Shown: piece by piece, positions 1-6,030 of the stretch
How positions within the stretch are numbered: the stretch's first letter is position 1
Layout of the letters: each line of letters begins with the position of its first letter
Source of the DNA: an uncultured Bacilli bacterium
GTDB lineage: Bacteria; Bacillota_I; Bacilli_A; RF39; UBA660
Direction: 5' to 3'
NCBI GenBank assembly: GCA_948552115.1
Contig: CAOWNX010000018.1
Coordinates: forward strand, 1 to 7,138
DNA length: 7,138 nucleotides
Made by a program: the position numbers and the translations under genes
The notes under the pieces: generated by a model
What the model saw: only the letters and a program-made list of their open reading frames with translations
What the model was told of the DNA's origin: nothing
The model's database searches: none

Positions 1-2
1 TT

Positions 3-62
3 ATTTCTGGAATCATTAGCCTTATTTTATCCGTTTTAAACAAACGTAAGTTAAAATTATAG
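3..62 (+). CDS. C-terminal tail of an upstream membrane protein (partial)
   Basis: An open frame enters from the left edge and stops at TAG (60-62). It encodes ISGIISLILSVLNKRKLKL, a hydrophobic helix followed by a short Lys/Arg-rich tail, which is typical of a membrane protein ending on the cytoplasmic side by the positive-inside rule. FtsL, the usual neighbour upstream of a class B PBP in Bacilli, has its helix near the N-terminus and an extracellular C-terminus, so this tail does not fit FtsL. A hairpin terminator follows 17 bases after the stop, which supports a real gene end here. Only 19 residues are visible, so the family cannot be named. Confidence 0.45.
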   Translation: MSGIISLILSVLNKRKLKL

Positions 63-79
63 TAAAGTTTTCACTTGAA

Positions 80-117
80 ATGGAACATATTAGTTGTTCT
101 GTTTTTTTCTTTTTTTA
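80..117 (+). terminator. Rho-independent terminator after the upstream gene
   Basis: The arms GAACA (83-87) and TGTTC (95-99) pair around a 7-base loop. Wobble and A-T pairs can extend the stem to 80-102. Two T-runs follow directly (102-108 and 110-116). It would separate the upstream gene from the PBP gene, which would then need its own promoter between about 118 and 170. I saw only weak candidates there (TTGTTT at 142-147 with poor -10 matches). Confidence 0.65.
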
Positions 118-190
118 TTCCGTTTTAAGAGGATATCATTTTTGTTTCTAAATATAAATATTTTTCATATCATTTTATGAGGGATGCTCT

Positions 191-2098
191 ATGTTTTTTA
201 ATGATGTTCATACGAGAATTAAGTTTGTTTTCTTAGTAGTACTTGCTATTTTTATGGCAATTGTGTTACGGGTATTTTATATTCAAGTTTTTCAATATAA
301 GAAGTTAAGTACTTTGGCAGAATCTTTGTGGAGTCGTGAGCTTCCGATTACTGCAGATCGGGGCGAGATTGTTGATCGAAATGGAAAGGTTTTGGCTACA
401 AATATTACAACGACATCTTTGGTTATTATTCCAAACCAAATTGTGAATGCCGAGGAAGTAGCAAAAAAGTTATCTGATATTTTACAAAGTGATTATAATG
501 ATATGTATCGTCATGTAACGAAGAAAACGAGTATTGAACGAGTACATCCAGAGGGAAGACAACTAGATTATGAGACTGCTGCGAAAATTGATGAACTGAA
601 TTTGGATGGGGTTTATTTGGTAAAAGAGAGTAAACGATATTATCCTTATGGTAATATTTTATCTCATGTTTTGGGGTATGTTGGAATTGATAATCAAGGA
701 CTTTCAGGATTAGAACTATCTTATGATCAATATTTAACTGGAGAAAATGGAGCAATTAAGTATTTTTCGGATGGGAAAGGAAATCGCTTGGAGTTAACAG
801 AAGTTTATGAGGAACCGCAAGATGGAATTAATTTGCAATTGACCATTGATTTAGATTTACAACTTGCGGCAGAGCGGGAACTGGATAATGTCATGAGTAA
901 GTATAAAGCGGAACATGCTCTTATTTTGGCGATGAATCCAAAAACGGGAGAGATTTTGGCAATGGCAAGTCGTCCAAGTTTTGATTCCAATCATTATCAA
1001 ACTTCTTCGACGGAAATTATTAATCGAAATTTACCAATTTGGATGACTTATGAGCCAGGGTCAACATTTAAAATAATGACACTTGCTGCAAGTATGGAAG
1101 AAAAAACTGTTAATTTATTTGAAGATGATTTTTATGATAGTGGTTCTGTTCATGTGGAAGGAGCAACCATTCATTGCTGGAAGCATGGAGGGCATGGAGC
1201 TCAAAAGTATTTGAATGTAGTAGAGAATTCCTGTAATCCAGGTTTTGTATCAATGGGGCAGAAACTTGGAGTGGATACGCTCATGGGATATATCCGAAAG
1301 TTTGGATTTGGAAGTAAAACTGGTATAGACTTAAATGGAGAGAGCAATGGTATTTTATTTAAAAATGAAAATATGGGACCAGTAGAACTTGCAACTACAA
1401 GTTTTGGTCAAGGAATTAGTGTGACTCCAATTCAACAAGTGACTGCTGTTTCTGCTGCAATTAATGGTGGGAAACTTTATACTCCTTATATTGTAGGTAG
1501 TTTATTGGAACCAGAAACGAATTCGATTATTCAAATGAATAGCCCTAAATTTGTTCGCAGTGTCATTAGTGAAGAGGCAAGTAGTATGGTAAGGTATGCA
1601 TTAGAAAGTGTAGTGGCACATGGTTCAGGAAGAAATGCTTATATTGAAAATTACCGCATTGGAGGAAAAACTGGAACTGCCCAAAAGGTTCAAAATGGGG
1701 TGTATATGACTGGAAATTATATTTTGTCTTTTATGGGATTTATGCCTGCAAATGATCCAGAAATTGTAGTTTATGTAGCGGTAGATCATCCTGTTGGAGT
1801 GGTTCAATATGGTGGTACAGTTTCAGCTCCAATTGCAAAAAGTATTTTACAATCAGCAATTTCTATTTTTGATTTTCAACCAACTAAAGAAGGTATGGAA
1901 AAGGAGTATAATTGGATGGATACCAAATATGTTACGTTACCAGATGTAGTTGGAATGAGTTTGGAAGATGCAAAAAAGGAATTAAAAGGGTTTAAAATAG
2001 AATATTCAGGAGAGGGAGATACAGTTCATTATCAAAGTCCGAGTGGTGGATATTATATTAAGGAAGGTGGAGTTGTTAAATTGTTACTAAATTCATAG
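191..2098 (+). CDS. spoVD: Class B penicillin-binding protein with one PASTA domain (SpoVD/FtsI family transpeptidase)
   Basis: This is a peptidoglycan D,D-transpeptidase that crosslinks stem peptides outside the membrane, partnered with a SEDS glycan polymerase (one is encoded downstream). The 635-residue protein has an N-terminal membrane anchor (about 11-31), the pedestal/dimerisation domain starting with the RGEIVDRNG motif (58-66), and a transpeptidase domain with all three active-site motifs: S291-TF-K294, S347-C-N349 and K493-T-G495. One C-terminal PASTA domain (about 577-633) follows. Length and the single PASTA match B. subtilis SpoVD better than the longer two-PASTA PBP2B. C329 and C348 are 19 residues apart, matching the redox-sensitive pair I recall for SpoVD. 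The ATG has a GAGGG ribosome site (179-183) 7 bases upstream. In a lineage with a single such PBP it could instead serve vegetative division (FtsI role). Family is certain; the sporulation assignment is inference. Confidence 0.93.
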   Translation: MFFNDVHTRIKFVFLVVLAIFMAIVLRVFYIQVFQYKKLSTLAESLWSRELPITADRGEIVDRNGKVLATNITTTSLVIIPNQIVNAEEVAKKLSDILQSDYNDMYRHVTKKTSIERVHPEGRQLDYETAAKIDELNLDGVYLVKESKRYYPYGNILSHVLGYVGIDNQGLSGLELSYDQYLTGENGAIKYFSDGKGNRLELTEVYEEPQDGINLQLTIDLDLQLAAERELDNVMSKYKAEHALILAMNPKTGEILAMASRPSFDSNHYQTSSTEIINRNLPIWMTYEPGSTFKIMTLAASMEEKTVNLFEDDFYDSGSVHVEGATIHCWKHGGHGAQKYLNVVENSCNPGFVSMGQKLGVDTLMGYIRKFGFGSKTGIDLNGESNGILFKNENMGPVELATTSFGQGISVTPIQQVTAVSAAINGGKLYTPYIVGSLLEPETNSIIQMNSPKFVRSVISEEASSMVRYALESVVAHGSGRNAYIENYRIGGKTGTAQKVQNGVYMTGNYILSFMGFMPANDPEIVVYVAVDHPVGVVQYGGTVSAPIAKSILQSAISIFDFQPTKEGMEKEYNWMDTKYVTLPDVVGMSLEDAKKELKGFKIEYSGEGDTVHYQSPSGGYYIKEGGVVKLLLNS

Positions 2099-2121
2099 AA
2101 AAGCTTTCTTTTGTATATAAT
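2092..2121 (+). promoter_or_regulatory. Candidate sigma-A promoter for mraY
   Basis: A perfect TATAAT (2116-2121) lies 18 bases after TTCATA (2092-2097, 4 of 6 matches to TTGACA), overlapping the end of the PBP gene. Transcription would start near 2128, leaving a leader of about 90 bases before the mraY GTG. That leader holds the TGTCA/TGACA half-site cluster. An alternative, TTGCAA (2158-2163) with CATAAT (2179-2184), has a short 15-base spacer and would sit inside that cluster. Confidence 0.4.
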
Positions 2122-2147
2122 AGATATAAATAAATTTGTTAAGTAAG

Positions 2148-2184
2148 TGTCAAATTTTTGCAATTATGACAGATTTGACATAAT
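2148..2184. promoter_or_regulatory. Nested inverted repeats upstream of mraY, operator-like
   Basis: TGTCAAAT (2148-2155) and ATTTGACA (2173-2180) form a perfect 8-base inverted repeat with a 17-base spacer. A second, tighter dyad, ATTATG (2163-2168) with CATAAT (2179-2184), is centred at 2173/2174 and matches at 9 of 11 mirrored positions over 2163-2184. TGACA occurs at 2167-2171 and 2176-2180, and TGTCA at 2148-2152. The clustering looks like a binding site for a dimeric regulator, or a weak leader hairpin. It is not a MraZ box (no TGGG-type repeats). No regulator can be named. Confidence 0.4.
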
Positions 2185-2218
2185 ACTGATGTTACAATTA
2201 GATATGAGGTGATTTGAC

Positions 2219-3211
2219 GTGTTAATTCTTGCAAAAGCTGCTATGGCAATGATGCTAGGGTTTGTATTTTCTATTCTTTGTGCAATGATTCTCATTCCAA
2301 TTTTTCGAAAGTTACATGTTGGTCAAAGTGTTAGTTTGACGCTTGGAGCACGTCATTTAAAGAAAGATGGAACTCCTACCATGGGAGGGCTTATCTTTAT
2401 TATTCCAGTTGTTATTTCTTTAATTCTTCTTTACATCAAAGGAAGTATTGAGATTAATTCTAATTTAATTATTTTAGTTTTTGTTTTTCTTTCTTATGCT
2501 TTTTTAGGATTTATTGATGATTATTTGAAAGTACATTTTAAAAATAATGCTGGGTTATCGATTGCAACCAAGTTATTAATTCAAATGGTTATTGCTCTTG
2601 TGTTTTTCTATATTTTTATGAAAAATGGTGGAGAATCTATTTTACGAATTACTTCTTTGCGGCTTGTAATACCACTTGGGTGGACGTTTGGATTGTTTAT
2701 TCTTTTCTTATTGGTAGGAAGTAGTAATGCAGTAAATATTACGGATGGACTTGACGGTTTAGCTGCTGGACTTTGTGTCATTGCTTTTTTTGCATTTGGT
2801 GTGATTTCTTGGAATACTGGTTGGATGGAAGGGTATCAAGAGGTAGCAATTTTTTGTTTTATTTTAGTAGGAAGTTTACTGGGATTTTTGTTATTTAATT
2901 CGTATCCTGCTAAAATTATGATGGGTGATTTAGGAAGTTTAGCTCTTGGTGGAGCACTTGCCACGATTGCCATTTTAACGCGACATGAACTTTCTTTAGC
3001 TTTGGTTGGTGGAGTATTTGTGCTTGAAACACTTTCGAGTTTTATTCAAATTGTATCCATTCGAAAATTCCATAAAAAGATATTTAAAATGGCTCCTCTT
3101 CATCACCATTTTGAACAATTGGGGTGGGATGAGAGAGATATTGTAAAATTATTTTGGGTTGCTGGCTTAATTTTAGCCATGGCGGCAATTACTTATGGTG
3201 TTTGGATTTAA
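2219..3211 (+). CDS. mraY: Phospho-N-acetylmuramoyl-pentapeptide-transferase MraY
   Basis: MraY transfers phospho-MurNAc-pentapeptide from UDP to undecaprenyl phosphate, making lipid I, the first membrane step of peptidoglycan synthesis. The 330-residue polytopic protein has the expected family length and about ten membrane segments. Diagnostic motifs in order are KKDGTPTMGG (48-57), FIDDY with the catalytic D100-D101 pair, NITDGLDG (173-180), MGDLGSLALGG (235-245, with D237) and PLHHHFEQLGW (293-303). GDLGS has Leu where many homologues have Thr or Val. It starts at GTG, set by GAGGTGA (2206-2212) 6 bases upstream; no better in-frame start is near. It lies 120 bases after the PBP gene, as in dcw clusters, but murD, the usual next gene, is absent. 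No convincing terminator follows; the AAACA/TGTTT hairpin at 3213-3227 is only 5 base pairs. Confidence 0.96.
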   Translation: MLILAKAAMAMMLGFVFSILCAMILIPIFRKLHVGQSVSLTLGARHLKKDGTPTMGGLIFIIPVVISLILLYIKGSIEINSNLIILVFVFLSYAFLGFIDDYLKVHFKNNAGLSIATKLLIQMVIALVFFYIFMKNGGESILRITSLRLVIPLGWTFGLFILFLLVGSSNAVNITDGLDGLAAGLCVIAFFAFGVISWNTGWMEGYQEVAIFCFILVGSLLGFLLFNSYPAKIMMGDLGSLALGGALATIAILTRHELSLALVGGVFVLETLSSFIQIVSIRKFHKKIFKMAPLHHHFEQLGWDERDIVKLFWVAGLILAMAAITYGVWI

Positions 3212-3249
3212 TAAACACTTTTTGTTTTATAATACTGATAAGTAGTTTT

Positions 3250-3414
3250 ATGTTAAGTTATGAAATTGACGAAAAATTGAAACAAATGAATGGCCTTGCT
3301 CAGAAAAAGTTGGGTTATTAACAATTTTTAGGATATTTTCTGAGAAAGTATCCAGGAAAGTTGGATTGATTACCAAAAGAAGAACAAGTTATTATTTGGA
3401 AAAAGATTTTTTAG
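3250..3414 (+). pseudogene. Probable decayed gene fragment with three in-frame stops
   Basis: Starting at ATG 3250, one frame reads like a real soluble helical protein but is cut by TAA (3319-3321), TGA (3367-3369) and TAG (3412-3414). The pieces are a 23-residue start (MLSYEIDEKLKQMNGLAQ, then KKLGY), then QFLGYFLRKYPGKLD, then LPKEEQVIIWKKIF. They are rich in Glu, Lys, Gln and Leu, unlike the Phe/Ile/Asn-heavy translation usual for AT-rich spacer DNA. All three stop types occur, so recoding of a single codon cannot rescue it. No ribosome site precedes the ATG. I do not recognise the parent family, and chance similarity to coding sequence is possible. Confidence 0.33.
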
Positions 3415-3435
3415 AAATTCTTTTTCTTGTTTTTC
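3379..3435 (+). repeat. Two-tier AT-rich inverted repeat
   Basis: The outer arms GAAGAACAAG (3379-3388) and CTTGTTTTTC (3426-3435) pair with a single G-T wobble. The inner arms GAAAAAGA (3399-3406) and TCTTTTTC (3419-3426) are perfect complements around a 12-base loop and share C3426 with the outer arm. The transcript could fold into a long hairpin. The right arm overlaps the -35 of the HAD promoter. It may act as a weak terminator for transcription coming from mraY; only short T-runs follow. Confidence 0.4.
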
Positions 3436-3455
3436 CGATTTTTACTCGATATAAT
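3427..3455 (+). promoter_or_regulatory. Sigma-A type promoter for the HAD gene
   Basis: TTGTTT (3427-3432) and a perfect TATAAT (3450-3455) are separated by exactly 17 bases. Transcription would begin near 3462, giving a leader of about 65 bases before the ATG at 3528. The leader includes a small possible hairpin, GTTTC/GGAAC around 3464-3476. Confidence 0.55.
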
Positions 3456-3527
3456 GAACTTATGTTTCAGGGGAACTTCGTAAAATTTATTTTATTTCCT
3501 TTGTGCTTTTTGTAAAAGGTGATTTGA

Positions 3528-4442
3528 ATGAAGAAAATATTATTTGCTGATTTATTCGGAACGTTAATTAGTGTTGACAAATCGGATACTAAAAAGTATT
3601 TTGGTAGTCTTGATAAAGAATGTGAATATATTTGTCAGTATCTTAATGAATTTTTGCGTGTTGGAAATGAAATTGTAATTGTTTCAAATGCAGGAGGTCA
3701 TGGTTTATCCGTTGAACCTATTCTTCAGAATGAATTTACAAAATTGAATTCTTATATTCTAGAAAATTTACGAAGGCATTTAATGTTTTATTTAATATTT
3801 AATCGAAACATGTCTGAGAATTCTAAAGTTAGCAAAAAAAATATGAATGGTAAAACGTATTATGTTGGGTGTCATCCTTTTCCTGTTGTGTCGGTCGATA
3901 AAAAAGAGGATGCTATTCATGATTTTCTTAGTACTATGGAAAAACCTTATCAGATATTTGGAATTGGAGATAGTGAAAAAGATATTCCAATGCTTTTGAG
4001 AATACAAGAAATGGGAGGGATTAGTTCTTTTATTGATACTTCTTTGTATCGAATAAACAAATTAACTCATGAAATTATTGAAGATGAAATTCAAGCAGAA
4101 TATAATTTTTTGCTAGAGAATGAATTTAGAAAGCAGAGAGAAGAGAAACATAGTAGTGAAGTGTTTACAGAAAGAGAAAGGGTGCTATTAGAAAAATTAA
4201 CAAAGAGAAGACAAGAATTATATGTATTATTATCTGAGGGAAAGTTAGATCTTGATTCTTTAAAAAAGAATTATAGTAAATATGTAGAGCTTTCTCATTA
4301 TCAAATCAGTTTTGAATTTGCAAAAAGAGATCGGTTTTGGGAGAATTATCCGTTTGATGACCAAGTAGTACAAAAGGTAATGGATATGCCTTGTTATTCT
4401 TCTTTTGTTGAGTATTATTCTAGAGTATTAAAAAAGGAATGA
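3528..4442 (+). CDS. HAD-superfamily protein with helical C-terminal extension, function unknown
   Basis: This is a predicted soluble HAD-fold protein of 304 residues, most likely a phosphatase. Visible motifs: motif I FADLFGTL (6-13) with nucleophile D8; motif II VIVSNAGG with S53 after a hydrophobic strand; a motif III lysine at K125 or K126 in VDKKEDAI; motif IV GIGDSEKD (145-152) with D148 and D152. Position D+2 is F10 rather than the usual acid-base Asp, so standard phosphatase chemistry is uncertain, although DLFGT variants are known among HAD proteins. Residues about 55-120 would form the cap. About 185-304 is a charged, probably helical region with no recognised domain. The ATG follows AAAGGTGA by 5 bases. 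The gene has its own promoter and terminator and sits between mraY and ftsW, where murD would be expected. It has no similarity to MurD motifs. The substrate is unknown. Confidence 0.85.
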   Translation: MKKILFADLFGTLISVDKSDTKKYFGSLDKECEYICQYLNEFLRVGNEIVIVSNAGGHGLSVEPILQNEFTKLNSYILENLRRHLMFYLIFNRNMSENSKVSKKNMNGKTYYVGCHPFPVVSVDKKEDAIHDFLSTMEKPYQIFGIGDSEKDIPMLLRIQEMGGISSFIDTSLYRINKLTHEIIEDEIQAEYNFLLENEFRKQREEKHSSEVFTERERVLLEKLTKRRQELYVLLSEGKLDLDSLKKNYSKYVELSHYQISFEFAKRDRFWENYPFDDQVVQKVMDMPCYSSFVEYYSRVLKKE

Positions 4443-4466
4443 AGCTGAATATTCATTCTTTTTTTT
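4431..4466 (+). terminator. Strong Rho-independent terminator overlapping the HAD stop codon
   Basis: GAATGAA (4437-4443) pairs perfectly with TTCATTC (4452-4458) around an 8-base loop. The A-run before the stem (4431-4435) faces a run of eight T (4459-4466). The TGA stop (4440-4442) lies inside the left arm, so gene end and terminator are fused. Confidence 0.8.
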
Positions 4467-4506
4467 GCTCTCATTCCATATACTTTAATAGTATTAGAGG
4501 TGAGTC

Positions 4507-5592
4507 ATGAAAAAATTTCGTTTTGATTCTTTTCTCCTTTTGGCTGTACTTTGTATTAGTGTTTTTGGGATTATTATGATTTATTCTGCAAGTAGTATAT
4601 GGGCAGAGTACAAGTTTCATGATCCGTTTAAATTTGTGAAAGCTCAAGGTGTTTTCTTTTTGGCAGGAATGGTTCTTCTTTTTGTTTTATCACGAACGGA
4701 TTATCATATTTATGAGAAGAAAGCAAATCTTATTTTGGGTATTTGTTTTTTGCTCCTTTTTCTTGTTTTGATTCCTGGAATTGGAACAATTCGGAATGGC
4801 TCTCGAAGTTGGTTTGGACTCGGCGGATTCGGTATTCAACCGAGTGAATTTGCCAAGATTGGTTTGATTATTTATGTATCAAAATATTTAGCACATCATC
4901 GTAAGGAAATGCGAAGTATTAAAAAAGGTGTGTTACCTATTTTCTTAGTTATCGGAATATTTTTTCTTCTGATTATGTTAGAACCAGATTTTGGTACTGC
5001 TATGGTTATTGTTTTAACTCTTGTTTGTATGATTTTTGTCAGTGGAGTAAAAGTTTCTTTTTTTGTAAAAATAGGGGTGGTAGGTTTACTTGGTATTGTT
5101 CTTTTAATTTTGGTAGCTCCTTATCGAATGGCTCGAATTGTATCTTTTTTAAATCCTTGGACGGACCCTTTGGGAAGTGGATTTCAAATTATTCAGTCAT
5201 TGTATGCAATTGGACCAGGAGGTTTAATTGGGCAGGGCTTTTTAAATAGTCATCAAAAACATTTTTATTTGCCAGAGCCTCAAACAGATTTTATTTTTTC
5301 TATTATTAGTGAAGAATTTGGATTTTTGGGAGTATTAATTGTTGTGTCATTCTTTTTTTATATATTTTATCGTTCTTTGAAAATATCAATGGCCACGGAT
5401 GATTTTTTTGCAAAATATTTATCTTTTGGTCTTGCTTTTGGGATTATTATTCAAGCAACTCTGAATTTGTGTGTTGTCGTTGGTCTTATTCCAGTTACTG
5501 GTGTGACTTTACCTTTTTTTAGTTATGGAGGAAGTAGTTTGCTTGTAAGTATGGCTAGTATCGGAATTATTTTAAATATTAGTAGGAAATAG
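4507..5592 (+). CDS. ftsW: SEDS-family peptidoglycan glycosyltransferase, FtsW/SpoVE type
   Basis: This integral membrane enzyme polymerises lipid II into glycan strands and works with a class B PBP such as the one at 191-2098. The 361 residues form about ten membrane helices. Motifs in order: MIYSAS (24-29) after the first helix, GSRSWFGLG (98-106), QPSEFAKIG (111-119), PDFGTAMV (160-167), GSGFQIIQSLYAIGPGG (223-239), LPEPQTDFIF (255-264) with the expected catalytic Asp D261, and PVTGVTLPFFSYGGSS (328-343). The PEPQTDFIF and GVTLPFFSYGGSS forms favour FtsW/SpoVE over RodA, and the length is close to B. subtilis SpoVE. The ATG follows GAGGTGA (4497-4503) at a short distance. The gene starts 40 bases after the HAD terminator with only weak promoter-like sequence (TAGTAT, 4489-4494), so expression may depend on read-through. 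No terminator was found directly downstream. Whether it serves division or sporulation cannot be told from sequence. Confidence 0.95.
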   Translation: MKKFRFDSFLLLAVLCISVFGIIMIYSASSIWAEYKFHDPFKFVKAQGVFFLAGMVLLFVLSRTDYHIYEKKANLILGICFLLLFLVLIPGIGTIRNGSRSWFGLGGFGIQPSEFAKIGLIIYVSKYLAHHRKEMRSIKKGVLPIFLVIGIFFLLIMLEPDFGTAMVIVLTLVCMIFVSGVKVSFFVKIGVVGLLGIVLLILVAPYRMARIVSFLNPWTDPLGSGFQIIQSLYAIGPGGLIGQGFLNSHQKHFYLPEPQTDFIFSIISEEFGFLGVLIVVSFFFYIFYRSLKISMATDDFFAKYLSFGLAFGIIIQATLNLCVVVGLIPVTGVTLPFFSYGGSSLLVSMASIGIILNISRK

Positions 5593-5772
5593 TTTTCAAA
5601 GTTTTTTATCATAGATTTATGACTAAGAATCGGGTGTCATTAAACAAAAATGACGGAAATGTAAAAAATCAATGAGAAAAAAGTGAAATTATCAATGATA
5701 CAACCATTACTATTTTAGTTGAAACACTCCAAAAGATTATAATACTAAAGAATTATCTAAAAATATGCATGA

Positions 5773-5904
5773 AAAAACTTACAAGAATTAAGACCTCTCA
5801 AACGTATTGGAGACTAAAAATTATTGTTGTATGGGGTAACCGATGATGGAATTTTGATTGATGGAGTAGAAGAATTTTTATTCGAAAAAATAGTCTGGAT
5901 TTTA
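5773..5904 (+). pseudogene. Possible decayed coding fragment downstream of ftsW
   Basis: One frame reads KNLQELRPLKRIGD, then TAA (5815-5817), then KLLLYGVTDDGILIDGV and EEFLFEKIVWIL before TAA (5905-5907). The Gly/Asp/Glu-rich central part looks like genuine protein rather than translated AT-rich spacer. There is no start codon or ribosome site, and upstream the frame is closed by several stops (for example TGA 5770-5772). I do not recognise the family. It may be a remnant of a displaced dcw or accessory gene, or chance. Confidence 0.27.
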
Positions 5905-6001
5905 TAATCTTTGTTTTTTCTTTTCTTTGATATGTTTGGGTGAATGGAAAATTTTGCTTTATTATTGGAAGTAAATTCCTGTGTTTTTACATTACAAAAT
6001 A

Positions 6002-6030
6002 TTGAAATAAACAAACAATAATGATTTAAT
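6002..6030 (+). promoter_or_regulatory. Sigma-A type promoter for the metallophosphoesterase gene
   Basis: TTGAAA (6002-6007) and TTTAAT (6025-6030) are separated by exactly 17 bases, each matching its consensus at 5 of 6 positions. Transcription would start near 6037, about 17 bases before the TTG start and just ahead of the ribosome site. The next gene would therefore be a separate unit from ftsW. Confidence 0.6.

Larger units (their letters stand above)
3212..3527. other. Gene-free stretch between mraY and the HAD gene
   Basis: This 316-base region holds no intact gene of credible length. It contains a -10-like TATAAT (3228-3233) without a good -35, a likely gene remnant (3250-3414), a long AT-rich hairpin (3379-3435), a well-formed promoter (3427-3455), and the leader and ribosome site of the HAD gene (AAAGGTGA, 3515-3522). 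In ordinary dcw clusters this interval would be a few bases long or occupied by murD. Confidence 0.6.

Noticed and set aside
426..755. Open frame of about 109 codons on the - strand
   Set aside because: It lies wholly inside the PBP gene, which has all transpeptidase motifs; it has no ribosome site and its translation looks like an antisense shadow. The same applies to the - strand frames at 805-990, 1625-1807 and 3792-4007.
2175..2203. TTGACA at 2175-2180 as the -35 of the mraY promoter
   Set aside because: At 16-18 base spacing the -10 would be TTAGAT or TAGATA (3 of 6 matches), and transcription would start inside the ribosome binding site.
3213..3227. AAACA/TGTTT hairpin after mraY as a terminator
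   Set aside because: Only 5 A-T-rich base pairs, with no proper T-run after it.
3228..3233. TATAAT after mraY as a promoter
   Set aside because: No acceptable -35 at 16-18 bases upstream, and the frame that would follow is broken and lacks a ribosome site.
3250..3414. TGA read as Trp or stop-codon suppression to rescue the broken frame
   Set aside because: The interruptions are TAA, TGA and TAG, so one reassignment is not enough. TGG is used for Trp throughout, and TGA ends the HAD gene right at its terminator.
5025..5249. Overlapping + strand frame of 74 codons
   Set aside because: It is an out-of-frame reading of the SEDS gene, rich in Cys, Trp, Phe and Ser, without a ribosome site.
5636..5654. 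GTCATT/AATGAC hairpin as the ftsW terminator
   Set aside because: The stem is only 6 base pairs and is followed by GGAAATGTAAAAAATC rather than T residues; kept only as a possible relative of the mraY half-sites.
5814..6014. - strand frame of 66 codons in the spacer after ftsW
   Set aside because: The product is dominated by Asn, Lys, Ser and Ile, as expected from translating AT-rich spacer; no ribosome site or recognisable motif.
5944..6021. Small 25-residue frame from ATG 5944
   Set aside because: The only SD-like bases (GGGTGA) directly abut the ATG, leaving no spacer, and nothing in the short peptide is recognisable.
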